Assembly (NCBI GenBank): GCA_016713275.1
Contig: JADJPL010000008.1
Location: forward strand, 186,001-250,000
Origin: Haliscomenobacter sp.
Lineage (GTDB): Bacteria; Bacteroidota; Bacteroidia; Chitinophagales; Saprospiraceae
Reading direction: 5' to 3'
DNA length: 64,000 nucleotides
Below, one piece after another: positions 8,503-17,736 of this stretch; positions within the stretch are counted from its first letter, which is position 1, and each line of letters starts with the position of its first letter. The notes under the pieces were generated by a model. The model did no database searches, was not told where the DNA came from, and saw only the letters and a program-made list of their open reading frames with translations. The translations under genes and the position numbers were made by a program.

Positions 8503-9575
8503 AAGCATGGCTGCCCATCAGCCTGGTGAAAAACAACGAGCAAATCGAGCAGTTGAACGACAGCCTTTTTCTGTTCTGTCTGGACAACGGGTACGCATTG
8601 CTTAACCGGTATAAGCCGATGAATGCCATTCCCAAGCGCCCGCCTGTTTTCCGGCTTATCCAGCCGCTGAACAACGGCCTTCCGCTCGATTCGGACCTGA
8701 GGGAAAAGGAAAAGCAGCCGGCAGCCCTCCTGATTTCTACGCGCAGTACCAGTTTTTTGGTCCGGTTTGCCCACCCGGTATATACCCAGGTGCCCAGTTT
8801 CCGCTATCGCATTCCTGGCTGGCAGGAGGAATGGTCTTCCTGGAGTACAAACGCGGTAAAGTTGTTAGCCGGACTCCCTCCGGGAGACCACACCTTGTTA
8901 TTACAAAGCAGCCTCAGCCATGAAGTATCCGCATTAAACCTTTCGATCAAACCCCAGTGGTATCAGACCTGGTGGGCAGGGGTTCTTTATTTGTTTATTG
9001 CATTAGCCCTGGCCGGACTGCTTTACCGAATGCACCGCCAACGGCTCAAACTTCAACGTAGAAAGCTGTTGATTGAGAAAGAAAAGCAACTCCACGAACA
9101 CCTGCTCAAAGCCAGGACCGAACAATTACAAGCGGACGTACTGAATAAAAGCCAGGAACTGGCCAATTCCACCTTTAACCTGATCCGCAAAAACGAAACC
9201 CTGCTCCAGATCAAGGAGGCCCTCGCCAAAGTCAAGACCGATCTGGGAGACCGGCTTCCCGATAAATACCACGCCCGGCTGATCCGGCTGATCGACAGCC
9301 ACCTCACCAGTGAACATGACTGGCAGGTTTTCGAGACCAACTTCAATCAGGTGCATGAAGTGTTTCTCCACAAACTTAAAAAAGACTTTCCTGAACTTAC
9401 GCCCGGGGATTTGCGGCTCGCCGCTTATTTGAAGATGAACCTCTCCTCCAAGGAAATCGCCCCGTTGCTGAATATCTCCGTTCGGGGCGTAGAAAACAAA
9501 CGGTACCGGCTCCGCCAAAAGCTCCAATTGGAAGGGGACGACAATCTGACGGCCTTTTTAATGCAATACAACTAA
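8373..9575 (+). CDS. Sensor/regulator, C-terminal fragment (Y_Y_Y domain, membrane helix, LuxR-type HTH)
   Basis: After about 8,430 the frame encodes the last propeller strands, then a Y_Y_Y-type beta domain (FRYRIPGWQEEWSSW), then one transmembrane helix (WAGVLYLFIALALAGLLY). A long charged coiled coil of about 90 residues follows. The C-terminal helix-turn-helix is LTPGDLRLAAYLKMNLSSKEIAPLL followed by SVRGVENKRYRLRQKL, a LuxR/GerE-like fold. There is no histidine kinase or receiver domain, so this is not a hybrid two-component system; ligand binding outside would be passed through the helix directly to the DNA-binding end. The next gene, 231 bases downstream on the same strand, opens the glucan locus, which is its likely target. 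Confidence 0.8.
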   Translation: MPTLHLRKSGRKWTPQGKRIRKPNGEEFIILPQRIGWIQKGRLKAWLPISLVKNNEQIEQLNDSLFLFCLDNGYALLNRYKPMNAIPKRPPVFRLIQPLNNGLPLDSDLREKEKQPAALLISTRSTSFLVRFAHPVYTQVPSFRYRIPGWQEEWSSWSTNAVKLLAGLPPGDHTLLLQSSLSHEVSALNLSIKPQWYQTWWAGVLYLFIALALAGLLYRMHRQRLKLQRRKLLIEKEKQLHEHLLKARTEQLQADVLNKSQELANSTFNLIRKNETLLQIKEALAKVKTDLGDRLPDKYHARLIRLIDSHLTSEHDWQVFETNFNQVHEVFLHKLKKDFPELTPGDLRLAAYLKMNLSSKEIAPLLNISVRGVENKRYRLRQKLQLEGDDNLTAFLMQYN

Positions 9576-9806
9576 CCGCTTACTCATCCGAATACCTCAT
9601 TCAGGCGTTTTTATTACATGGCGTAGTCATGGTGAGGTGATCTATTCACCATATTCGATTTACAAAGGGTAACATTGTAAGGTGATAAATCGGGTTTGAC
9701 CGGAAATAATTCTGCGTAGCTTTTGGATTCGAAGAAGATATTTTGAAAAAGACCCTGCTTATCCCAACGAATAATCCCATGGGCCAATCCACATACTTCC
9801 CGTCCG

Positions 9807-12245
9807 ATGAGGCGGGATAACAACAAAAAAAGGATGAGGTCTATACGACAAATAGGGTTCTGCTTCTGGTTATTTTTGGCTTTCACCGCACCGATACTGC
9901 CGCTGAATGGGCAAGAAGTTTTTTTCTTCCGCGACAGCAACAACCCCGGGTACTACGATTCCGGCCTGGCATTCAAAACCGCCCCAAGTTCGATCGAACA
10001 AACCAACGGCGACAAAATCCCCACCTCGGCCACCGCGTTTCAGGGGAATAACAGCCTTCGGGTTCGGTGGACCTCCCGCTCCGGCGGCGATTGGTCTGCC
10101 CTGGTTATCGCCCCAGGCTTTCCTTTCCAAAACATCGCCAATACCGACACGCTTTCGTTTTGGGCCTATGCCCCCAACGGCCTGCAGAAAGCCCATTGGC
10201 CTTTTATTTTCATGGAAGGGGCGCCTGGGTCCACCAAATCCAAAAAGTATCCGATCTCCGATTACGCAGGCGACCTCCCCACTCAAGTCTGGACCCAAAT
10301 CAAAATCCCGCTCAGCGTCTTTTTCAAGGATGCCGCTCAAACAGGTATTCAGTTTGCCCAGACCAAAGCCATCATTTTCGGGCAAGGCGCCGCAGACGGA
10401 GAAGAGCATACCCTGCTCCTTGACGAAGTAAAGACCTATAAGGGCAACGCGAGTTCCAGCGAATTACTTCCCCCGCTGAACCTGCGCGCCGCGTTCTTCG
10501 AACGGCATGCGGAGTTGAAATGGACCCTCCCCGCTTCTTCCCCACCCTACTGGTCGGTCTACCGCTCCACCGACAGCGGCCAAACCTTTCTGCCGCTGAA
10601 AAATATCGCCGGCGCCGATTCCATTTTTATCGATTTTCAACCGGCGTTCTCCTCCACCCCTTTTTCCTATTACCTGAAAGCTTCCGCAGGGAACGGGCAG
10701 GAATCCACCGCTTCGGATACGGTTGCCGGCAAGCTGCGCCTGATGAGCGACGACGACTTCCTCGATTTTATCCAGTCCTATACCTTCCGGTACTTCTGGG
10801 ATTTTGGGCACCCCGTTTCGGGGTTGAGCCGGGAACGGAACACCTCCGGGAACCTGGTGACGATTGGCGGCAGCGGTTTCGGGATCGCAGCCATTCTGGT
10901 AGGCATCGAACGGGGGTGGATCACCCGCGCCCAGGGCAGGGAACGCGTGCAAAAAATGGCGGACTTCCTGGCCAAAGCCCAACGCTTTAAGGGCGTTTTT
11001 CCACACTGGATGGACGGTACCACCGGCGCCGTTATTCCGTTTTTCACCAAAGACAACGGCGGGGACCTGGTCGAAAGCGCATTTCTGTTTCAGGGGCTTT
11101 TAACCGCCCGCGGGTATTTTGACCAGCCAACGCCCGAGGAGGCGGCTCTGAGAACCCAGATCACTGCGCTTTGGGAAGCCGCCGACTGGAACTGGTACCG
11201 GCAAAACCAGAATGTACTGTACTGGCACTGGTCGCCCACCTATAATTTTGAAATCAACCACCAATTGCGGGGATGGAACGAAACCATGATCGCCTACCTG
11301 CTGGGGATTGCCTCTCCCACCCATGGTATTTCCGAAAGCTTGTGGCACTCCGGATGGGCCAGCAATGGCGGGATTAAAAACGGGTACTCCTATTTTGACA
11401 TTAAACTCCCGCTTGGGAATGGCTACGGTGGGCCCCTGTTTTTTACCCATTATTCCTTCATGGGCTTTGACCCCCGAGGCAAAGCCGACGCCTATGCAAA
11501 TTATTTCGAGCATAACCGAAACCAAAGCCTGGTTAACTGGACCTGGTGCAAGCTGAATCTCGGAAAATATACCGGTCACAGCGCGGCGAATTGGGGCCTC
11601 ACCGCCAGCGACGACCCCGATGGGTATAAAGCCCATGCCCCGGCTTCCAATGACGACAACGGGACGATTTCGCCAACCGCGGCACTGAGTTCCATGCCCT
11701 ATACCCCCCAGCAATCCCTGGACGCGCTGAAGTATTTTTACCGCGAACAAGGCGCCCGCCTGCTGGGACCCATGGGGTTTTACGACGCGTTTAACCTCAC
11801 GCGAAACTGGTTTGCCGATTCCTACCTGGCCATCGACCAGGGACCGATTATCGGCATGATTGAGAATTACCGCACCGGATTACTTTGGAACCATTTTATG
11901 AAAAATACTGAAATCCAGACCGCGCTGACGAAAATCGGGTTTACTACCGTTACGCCCGTTCGCGAGCCGGTGAAGAGCCCGGAATATTTCAACCTGAAGG
12001 TTAGCCCCAACCCGGCGGCTTCGTTTGCCCAACTGGAGTTTACATTGCCTGACCCTGCCCAGGTGCAGGTTTCTTTGTACGATCTGAATGGAAAACTACT
12101 GCGGACGCTGACTCCGTTTACCCGTTTTGCCGGCGGGCCAAATGCCCTCCGGCTGGAATTGCCTCGCTTGGCGCCCGGGCCCTATGTCCTGGATTTTCAG
12201 GCCGGGAACCAGCACAGCAGCCTGGCTTTATTTATTCATCCATAA
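9807..12245 (+). CDS. Secreted GH144-like beta-1,2-glucanase (glucoamylase-fold family) with T9SS domain
   Basis: An 812-residue protein starting at 9,807 or at the in-frame ATG 9,834, just before the signal peptide (FWLFLAFTAPILPLNG). Order of parts: a jelly-roll carbohydrate-binding-like domain (about residues 35-215), an FN3-like linker domain (220-310), a GH144/PF10091-type (alpha/alpha)6 catalytic domain (about 315-715) and a T9SS sorting domain (from VSPNPAASFAQLEFTL). Likely functional acidic residues are Asp420 and Glu423 in GDLVES and Glu492 in WNET. The characterised GH144 enzymes (Chitinophaga pinensis endo-beta-1,2-glucanase and related sophorohydrolases) support a beta-1,2-glucan substrate; that is family knowledge applied here, not shown. 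It heads the locus, and the carbohydrate-binding-like gene follows after 24 bases. Probably displayed on the cell surface as the first depolymerising enzyme. Confidence 0.82.
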   Translation: MRRDNNKKRMRSIRQIGFCFWLFLAFTAPILPLNGQEVFFFRDSNNPGYYDSGLAFKTAPSSIEQTNGDKIPTSATAFQGNNSLRVRWTSRSGGDWSALVIAPGFPFQNIANTDTLSFWAYAPNGLQKAHWPFIFMEGAPGSTKSKKYPISDYAGDLPTQVWTQIKIPLSVFFKDAAQTGIQFAQTKAIIFGQGAADGEEHTLLLDEVKTYKGNASSSELLPPLNLRAAFFERHAELKWTLPASSPPYWSVYRSTDSGQTFLPLKNIAGADSIFIDFQPAFSSTPFSYYLKASAGNGQESTASDTVAGKLRLMSDDDFLDFIQSYTFRYFWDFGHPVSGLSRERNTSGNLVTIGGSGFGIAAILVGIERGWITRAQGRERVQKMADFLAKAQRFKGVFPHWMDGTTGAVIPFFTKDNGGDLVESAFLFQGLLTARGYFDQPTPEEAALRTQITALWEAADWNWYRQNQNVLYWHWSPTYNFEINHQLRGWNETMIAYLLGIASPTHGISESLWHSGWASNGGIKNGYSYFDIKLPLGNGYGGPLFFTHYSFMGFDPRGKADAYANYFEHNRNQSLVNWTWCKLNLGKYTGHSAANWGLTASDDPDGYKAHAPASNDDNGTISPTAALSSMPYTPQQSLDALKYFYREQGARLLGPMGFYDAFNLTRNWFADSYLAIDQGPIIGMIENYRTGLLWNHFMKNTEIQTALTKIGFTTVTPVREPVKSPEYFNLKVSPNPAASFAQLEFTLPDPAQVQVSLYDLNGKLLRTLTPFTRFAGGPNALRLELPRLAPGPYVLDFQAGNQHSSLALFIHP

Positions 12246-12269
12246 TTTCCTAAACCAAAAACGAAACCT

Positions 12270-13547
12270 ATGAAGTATCGTTTCTCACTCCTAGCTATGC
12301 TCCTTTTCCTGCTTCCGGCCTTGGCTTTCAGCCAGGTCGTCCTGGAAGATTTTGAGGGAGGAGCCAAACTTACCTGGAATGCCAAGGAGGGCGCTTTCTC
12401 GGTAGCCGACAACCCTGCCGGCGGCGACACGCTGAAGATCAACAGCAGCGCTAAAGTAGGGCAATACACCAAAAAATCAGGCGCTGCGTACAGCTTGTTC
12501 CAAGCCGAACTGGCCGCTCCGCTCGACCTGTCCGTCAACAACCAGTTCCGGATCATGGTGAAAGCGCCGGTAGCCACGGCATTTATCATGAAACTGGAAG
12601 GCCCTGGTTTTGGCATCGAGCAGACCAGAAACATTGCCGTGGCCAACCATTGGGTGGAGTACACCTTCAACTTCAGCGCGGCAAAAGCCAAGACCAACCT
12701 GGACAAGATCCTGCTGTTCTTCGATCCGGGCGTGGATGCCAGCAGCGACATCTACTTGTTCGACAACCTCGTTGCCGGGCCCTCGGGGGCGTGCGACGGG
12801 ATCGCGGTTAATCCGTCGATCCTCGACGATTTTGAGTGCCAGCGGAATATTTCCTACGGCATCGTTGGGCTTACCGACTACTCGGTCGTAGACAACCCCG
12901 ACAAATCCGGCCTCAATACCAGCGACAAAGTAGGCCGTTACCGGGATACCCTAAGCGAATGGCATGCTTTTGTACTGGACTATGGCAACGACGTGCCCCT
13001 TGCAGACCGCAGCGTGTTCAAGATGAAACTCTGGGCGCCTAAAAAGGGGAAACTTCTGGTCAAAATGGAAGGTACCGGCGGACAGAAAGAAATTTTTGTC
13101 GACGTCAACGACACCCTGAAGTGGGTAGAAATCACTGCCGATTTCACGTCCGAAGTGGGCAAAAAATACCAGCGCATCGCGTTGTTCTTCAATGCGGGCG
13201 TGCTGCCGGGTGCAAGCGATATTTATTTCTTTGACGATGTCAGTCTGAATGCGGCCCCCAAATTCCTCGTCCTGGAAGACTTTGAAGGCGGCGCCAAATT
13301 ACCCTGGAATCCGATCGATGGAACCTATGCCGTAATCGATAATCCGGCAGGCGGCGATACGCTGCAAATCAACACCGGTGGGAAAGTGGGCTCTTATACC
13401 AAAAAGCAGGGGAGCAGGATACAGCCTCTTCCTGGCCGAACTGGCCCAACCACTCAACCTGACGACGTTCAACCAGTTCCGGATCATGGTAAAAGCCGAA
13501 CGGCCAACTTCCTTTATTCTGAAACTGGAAAACGCCGACAACAGTAA
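12270..13547 (+). CDS. Multi-module carbohydrate-binding-like surface protein, N-terminal fragment
   Basis: Starts with a signal peptide (MKYRFSLLAMLLFLLPALAF, then SQ) and encodes modules 1 and 2 and the beginning of module 3 of a seven-module protein completed in the next frame. Each module is about 150-165 residues and opens with LEDFEGG or LDDFECQRN, continues with FRIMVKAP-type strands and closes with KILLFFDPGV..YLFDNL. That pattern is that of a jelly-roll sugar-binding fold. The frame goes wrong after SYTKKQG: the four-G run at 13,409-13,412 appears to have one G too many, since removing it gives TKKQGAGYSLFLAEL, matching TKKSGAAYSLFQAEL of module 1. The full protein would be about 1,230 residues. 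Confidence 0.78.
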   Translation: MKYRFSLLAMLLFLLPALAFSQVVLEDFEGGAKLTWNAKEGAFSVADNPAGGDTLKINSSAKVGQYTKKSGAAYSLFQAELAAPLDLSVNNQFRIMVKAPVATAFIMKLEGPGFGIEQTRNIAVANHWVEYTFNFSAAKAKTNLDKILLFFDPGVDASSDIYLFDNLVAGPSGACDGIAVNPSILDDFECQRNISYGIVGLTDYSVVDNPDKSGLNTSDKVGRYRDTLSEWHAFVLDYGNDVPLADRSVFKMKLWAPKKGKLLVKMEGTGGQKEIFVDVNDTLKWVEITADFTSEVGKKYQRIALFFNAGVLPGASDIYFFDDVSLNAAPKFLVLEDFEGGAKLPWNPIDGTYAVIDNPAGGDTLQINTGGKVGSYTKKQGSRIQPLPGRTGPTTQPDDVQPVPDHGKSRTANFLYSETGKRRQQ

Positions 13548-15960
13548 GCGCATCGAAGAGACGAAAAACATCGCTGTAGCCAACCAATGGGTCGAGTATA
13601 CCTTTAACTTCAGCAAGGTGAAAGACGTGGCCGACCTGAAGAAAATCCTGCTCTTCTTCGATCCGGGCGTTGACACCAGCGGCGGCACGTACCTCTTCGA
13701 CAACCTGATCATCGAACCTACCGGTGTATGCTCCGGCGTAGAGAAGAACATCAGCATGCTCGACGACTTCGAGTGCCAGCGCAACGCTACCTATGGCGCG
13801 TCCGGCTTTAACGACGTGCGCGTGGTTGCCAACCCCGACAAGTCGGCGGCGAACGACAGCGAAAAGGTCGGCGAATACACGGACCGCATCGGAGAATGGC
13901 ACGCCCTCGTGATCGACAACAACGACGCGAACCTGGCTATTGCCGACCGGCCTATCATTAAGATCAAGGTTTGGGCGCCCGTAGCCGGAACGCTGAAGTT
14001 CAAGATGGAAGGCACCGGCGGCAGTAAAGAGCTCGACCGCCAGGTAACCGAAATCAAAAAATGGGTGGAATATTCGGTGGATTTCACCAGCGAAGCGGGC
14101 AAAGCCTACCAGAAGCTCGTCTTCTTCTTCAATGCCGGCAAACAGCCTGGCGTGGACACTATCTACTACATCGACGACATCCGCATGGAAGCTCCGGGTT
14201 CTGTTACCCTGGAAGACTTCGAACCCACGCCCAAGCAAACCTGGGAATCCCTGGGCGCTGAAGCCGTATTTGGCAAATTCAACGGCGGCATCAACAACCC
14301 GGATAAAACCGGCGCGAACACCACCGACAAGGTAGGTTCCTTCACCAAAGGCTCGTCCAAACTGGGTGGTTTGAAAGCCCTGCTCCCGCTCAGCTTCAGC
14401 CTGGCCGACTTCCCGCAGATGAACCTGCAGGTTTGGGCCCCCGCAGGCGCTAAAAGCCTGACGATGAAACTGATCAGCGTACTGGATGGCGCCAAGGAGA
14501 TCAACCGTCCCATCGCTGAAACCGGCAAATGGGTGGACCTTTCCTTCAACTACGACAACGTGAAAACGATCAAAGACTTCGAGCGCGTGGAAATCGTCTT
14601 TGATCCCGATCTCGAATCCACCGCTACCTGGTACTTCGACAACCTGACCCAGACCCAAGCTACGGTGGATCCTTGCGAAGGGGTTACCCCAAGTCCTTAT
14701 GTGATCGACGATTTCGATTGCCAGCGCAACGCGAAGGCCTTCCTTTCTACTGATCCGACGACCCTTGAGGTCGTGCGCAACCCATTCCCGGAAGGCATCA
14801 ACTCCTCCGCAAACGACAAGGTGCTCAAGTATGTCGATCCCGCCGGCGCCAAGGAATGGTCGGCTATCGTCTGGGACATGGGCAAGGAATTCGACCTGAG
14901 CAGCTACAACTCGCTTGCGGTCAAGATCTATGCAACCAAAGCCGGCCCCGTGCTCTTCAAACTGGAGGGAGGCGCCCAGGAACAAGTTTTTGGCGAGATC
15001 AAAGCCGGCGATGTCGGTAAATGGGTAGAATACCAGATCTCCTTCAAAGCAGCTGCCGGGAAGAAAAACACCAAATTTGTGCTCTTCTTCAACGCCGGCA
15101 ATCAATCTCCTGAAGGGGATACCTACTATGTAGACGATATCGAATGGCGCCGCGAACCGTATACCGGTTGTATCAGCACCTTTGAAACGCCTGCCGACAA
15201 CCTGGGTACCTGGCAATACTTTGCCGCCGTCGCCCGGGAAGGCAAACGTTATGATGTCGTCGTGGACAACCCGAAGAAATCAGCGCTCAATTCCAGCGAC
15301 AAGGTCGGGGAATTCGTGGAAGAAGTCGGTGGACAACGCTGGCTGGGCATGTTCAACGACCAGCTCCCCGCCCAGGTACACATGGGGACCAACAAAAAGT
15401 TGACCATGAAGGTCTGGATGGACCACGAAGCGGAAGTCATCTTAAAATTGGAAAGAAGCCCGAACGGCGGTCCCAACATCGGCGATGCTATTGCAAATTA
15501 CACCACGCCCGGCGAATGGCAGACCCTGTCCTGGAACTATCCGGAACTGGGTACAAAGCTAGGGCAAAACTGGAACATCCCGGATGGGACGATTTACACG
15601 ACCTTAACCATCGTTATGGATTTTCAGAATATTCCGGCGACGGAGAAGCGCTACTACTTTGACGACATCGCGATCGGCGACGCTTCCTGCGGTACGTCTA
15701 CGCCTACCCGCGACCTCCAGGTGGAACCGCTGTCCATCTATCCGAACCCTGCCACCGACGAACTGACGGTCGACAACAGCGTCAACCTCACCAGGTATGA
15801 GCTGTTCAACGCCGTTGGCCAACGCGTAGGCACCTTCGTGATTAATGGTCAAGCGGCTATTACCATCCCGCTGAACGGCCTCGACCGCGGCATGTACCTC
15901 CTGGCCGGCTACGACCGCCAGGGCGTCCTCCGCGCCAACGCAAGGTTCGTTAAGCAGTAG
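13378..15960 (+). CDS. Multi-module carbohydrate-binding-like surface protein, C-terminal part with T9SS domain
   Basis: Continues module 3 and carries modules 4-7; module starts fall near 13,755, 14,203, 14,700 and 15,170. Modules alternate between two types (LEDFE and DDFECQRN), so the array reads as three repeats of a ~935-base pair of modules plus a divergent seventh. A T9SS type A sorting domain follows (LSIYPNPATDELTV to the end). The GTG at 13,378 is not a real start; the coding register begins at about 13,412. No catalytic motif is seen. Within the locus, between two GH144-like enzymes and ahead of SusCD, the plausible job is surface capture of glucan, in the role that SusE/F-type proteins play elsewhere. 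The binding specificity is inferred. Confidence 0.8.
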   Translation: MGKWALIPKSRGAGYSLFLAELAQPLNLTTFNQFRIMVKAERPTSFILKLENADNSKRIEETKNIAVANQWVEYTFNFSKVKDVADLKKILLFFDPGVDTSGGTYLFDNLIIEPTGVCSGVEKNISMLDDFECQRNATYGASGFNDVRVVANPDKSAANDSEKVGEYTDRIGEWHALVIDNNDANLAIADRPIIKIKVWAPVAGTLKFKMEGTGGSKELDRQVTEIKKWVEYSVDFTSEAGKAYQKLVFFFNAGKQPGVDTIYYIDDIRMEAPGSVTLEDFEPTPKQTWESLGAEAVFGKFNGGINNPDKTGANTTDKVGSFTKGSSKLGGLKALLPLSFSLADFPQMNLQVWAPAGAKSLTMKLISVLDGAKEINRPIAETGKWVDLSFNYDNVKTIKDFERVEIVFDPDLESTATWYFDNLTQTQATVDPCEGVTPSPYVIDDFDCQRNAKAFLSTDPTTLEVVRNPFPEGINSSANDKVLKYVDPAGAKEWSAIVWDMGKEFDLSSYNSLAVKIYATKAGPVLFKLEGGAQEQVFGEIKAGDVGKWVEYQISFKAAAGKKNTKFVLFFNAGNQSPEGDTYYVDDIEWRREPYTGCISTFETPADNLGTWQYFAAVAREGKRYDVVVDNPKKSALNSSDKVGEFVEEVGGQRWLGMFNDQLPAQVHMGTNKKLTMKVWMDHEAEVILKLERSPNGGPNIGDAIANYTTPGEWQTLSWNYPELGTKLGQNWNIPDGTIYTTLTIVMDFQNIPATEKRYYFDDIAIGDASCGTSTPTRDLQVEPLSIYPNPATDELTVDNSVNLTRYELFNAVGQRVGTFVINGQAAITIPLNGLDRGMYLLAGYDRQGVLRANARFVKQ

Positions 15961-16319
15961 TTGGTTTAACATTCACCGTTCAACGCAGCTGCGTTGAACG
16001 GTGAATCTTGTTGGATGTAATCTTTAGACAACGACTCCTGTTGGAAGTAGTCTTTAGACTACGACTTGTTACATCTTCAGATGGAATGTCTTAAACACGC
16101 AATCTGAAGATTGCAATAGTTGTAGTCTGAAGACTACAACCAACAAAAAAAGACTACTTCGAACAACTTGGAACTTTGAACCTTTCCTGTCCTCCCCCTA
16201 CCCCCTCCAAAGGGGGATATCGCTTTGCCCTTAACTTCGTACCTCGTAAATCGTACCTCGTAAATCGTACCTCGTAAATCGTACCTCGTAAATCGTACTT
16301 CGCAAAATCCCCCTAACCC
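15961..16319 (+). repeat. Intergenic repeat block: palindrome, hairpins and heptamer array
   Basis: This 359-base gap has no gene. It starts with a perfect 36-base palindrome at 15,971-16,006 (half-site ATTCACCGTTCAACGCAG), 10 bases after the stop codon. Short hairpins follow: GTAGTCTTTAGACTAC (16,047-16,062), GCAATCTGAAGATTGC (16,099-16,114) and a 22-base copy with arms GTTGTAGTCT and AGACTACAAC (16,119-16,140). At 16,195-16,219 there is a degenerate CCCCCT..AAAGGGGG pair. At 16,238-16,293 are four perfect copies of CGTACCTCGTAAAT, with a fifth degenerate copy to 16,307. The array ends 13 bases before the next start codon. The palindrome may act as an mRNA 3' stabiliser or terminator, although no U tract follows it. 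Confidence 0.85.
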
Positions 16320-17708
16320 ATGAAGCCGTTCACCCTAAGCCTTTTAGTGGTTCTATTGGTTTTTGCTTCCTGCGGACCAAAGCCCACTCCAAATAAGAGC
16401 GAAAAACCGGTTCCCTTTAGCCTGAATGAATTAAAGAAACGCACGTTCTACTATTTCTGGGATCTGGCGGATTCATCCAATTTTCAGGTACTTGACCGCT
16501 ACCCTTCCCGAACGTTTTCGAGTATTGCTGCCACGGGGTTTGGGCTCACCGCTTATTTGATCGGGGCAGAAAACGGGTATATCACCCGCAAACAGGCAGC
16601 GGAACGGGTCCTGAACACCCTGCAAGTTCTGAAAGCGCTACCCCAGGGTCCGGATCGCCAGGGCGTTGCCGGGTATAAGGGGTTCTTTTACCATTTCCTG
16701 ACCCTCGACCAGGCCCTTCGGTTCAAGGAGGTCGAGTTGTCTACCATCGACACCGGACTGCTTATGGCGGGCATTCTCAGCGCCATGAGCTATTTTGACA
16801 AAAATACCCCGGAAGAAAAAGCCATCCGGGAAACGGCGGATTTCCTGTACCGCCGGGTAGAATGGGATTGGGCGCTGAACGGCGCCAAAACCCTCTCCAT
16901 GGGCTGGCACCCGGAAAAAGGCTTTATCCCTGCTCAATGGAAGGGATACAACGAAGCGATGGTGTTGCTCCTCATGGCCATCGGCTCTCCGACCCATCCG
17001 ATTCCGGCGGAATGCTGGAAGGAATGGTGCAATACGTACCCGTGGGCCACGTACCGCGGGCAGGAGCACGTGAATTTCGACCCCCTGTTTGGCCACCAGT
17101 ACAGCCACATGTACGTCGATTTCAGAGGCATTCAGGACCCGTACATGAAATCCAAAGGCATCGACTATTTTGAAAACTCCCGCCGGGCAACCCTGGCCAA
17201 CCGGGCGTATGGCATCGCCAACCCGAAAGGGTTTACAGGCTATGGAGAAAACGTCTGGGGCCTGACGGCCTGCGACGGACCAGCATACGACCAACGCGTT
17301 ATCAATGGCGAAACCATTCAGTTTATGGAATACTCCGCCCGCGGCGCCTGCTCTATCCGCGAAGTAGACGACGGCACCATAGCCCCTACCGCAGCCGGAG
17401 GCTCCATCCCCTTCGCTCCCGAAGTGTGCATTCCCGCCCTGAAGACCATGTGGGAAACCTATTACGCCGATCTGGTAGACGAATACGGCTTCCGCGACGC
17501 ATTTAACCTGACGTACATCTGGGGCAAGGACAAAGAAAAAGGGTGGTTTGATCCGGATTATATTGGCATCGACCAGGGCCCGGTTATCATCCAGATCGAA
17601 AACCACCAAACGGAACTGGTGTGGAACCTGATGAAGAAAAATCCCTACATCGTAGCCGGTTTGAAAAAATCCGGGTTTACCGGAGGATGGCTCGGCCAGA
17701 CGAATTGA
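16320..17708 (+). CDS. GH144-like glucan hydrolase, lipoprotein
   Basis: A 462-residue protein with a lipoprotein signal peptide (VLLVFASC, Cys18), so it is expected on the outer membrane or its inner leaflet. The whole mature part is one glucoamylase-fold (PF10091/GH144-type) domain: TFYYFWDLAD, TGFGLTAYLIGAENGYITR, YNEAMVLLLMAIGSPTHPI, DFRGIQDPYM, and GIDQGPVIIQIENHQTELVW near the end. The likely functional acid of the WNE motif is Glu212. At the second motif it reads STIDTG with Asp144, where the secreted paralogue at 9,807 has DLVES. The two enzymes therefore probably differ in mode of action, for example endo versus exo (sophorose-releasing). It lacks accessory domains and a T9SS domain. 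It is followed after 28 bases by GH3. Confidence 0.82.
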   Translation: MKPFTLSLLVVLLVFASCGPKPTPNKSEKPVPFSLNELKKRTFYYFWDLADSSNFQVLDRYPSRTFSSIAATGFGLTAYLIGAENGYITRKQAAERVLNTLQVLKALPQGPDRQGVAGYKGFFYHFLTLDQALRFKEVELSTIDTGLLMAGILSAMSYFDKNTPEEKAIRETADFLYRRVEWDWALNGAKTLSMGWHPEKGFIPAQWKGYNEAMVLLLMAIGSPTHPIPAECWKEWCNTYPWATYRGQEHVNFDPLFGHQYSHMYVDFRGIQDPYMKSKGIDYFENSRRATLANRAYGIANPKGFTGYGENVWGLTACDGPAYDQRVINGETIQFMEYSARGACSIREVDDGTIAPTAAGGSIPFAPEVCIPALKTMWETYYADLVDEYGFRDAFNLTYIWGKDKEKGWFDPDYIGIDQGPVIIQIENHQTELVWNLMKKNPYIVAGLKKSGFTGGWLGQTN

Positions 17709-17736
17709 TTCTTTCGACTGCAAAACCAAAAAAAGC

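Noticed and set aside
6761..9575. Hybrid two-component system regulator
   Set aside because: Propeller and Y_Y_Y domains are present, but no histidine kinase, ATPase or receiver domain is encoded; the coiled coil leads straight to a LuxR-type HTH.
9700..9806. Bacteroidota-type promoter before the first GH144-like gene
   Set aside because: A TATTTTG at about 9,741 is one base short of the consensus and the upstream TTTG is too close (13 bases), so it was not listed as a feature.
13369..15216. 615-codon minus-strand frame opposite the carbohydrate-binding-like gene
   Set aside because: It is an antisense shadow created by the repeated modules; its own repeats mirror those of the plus strand and it has no signal or domain of its own.
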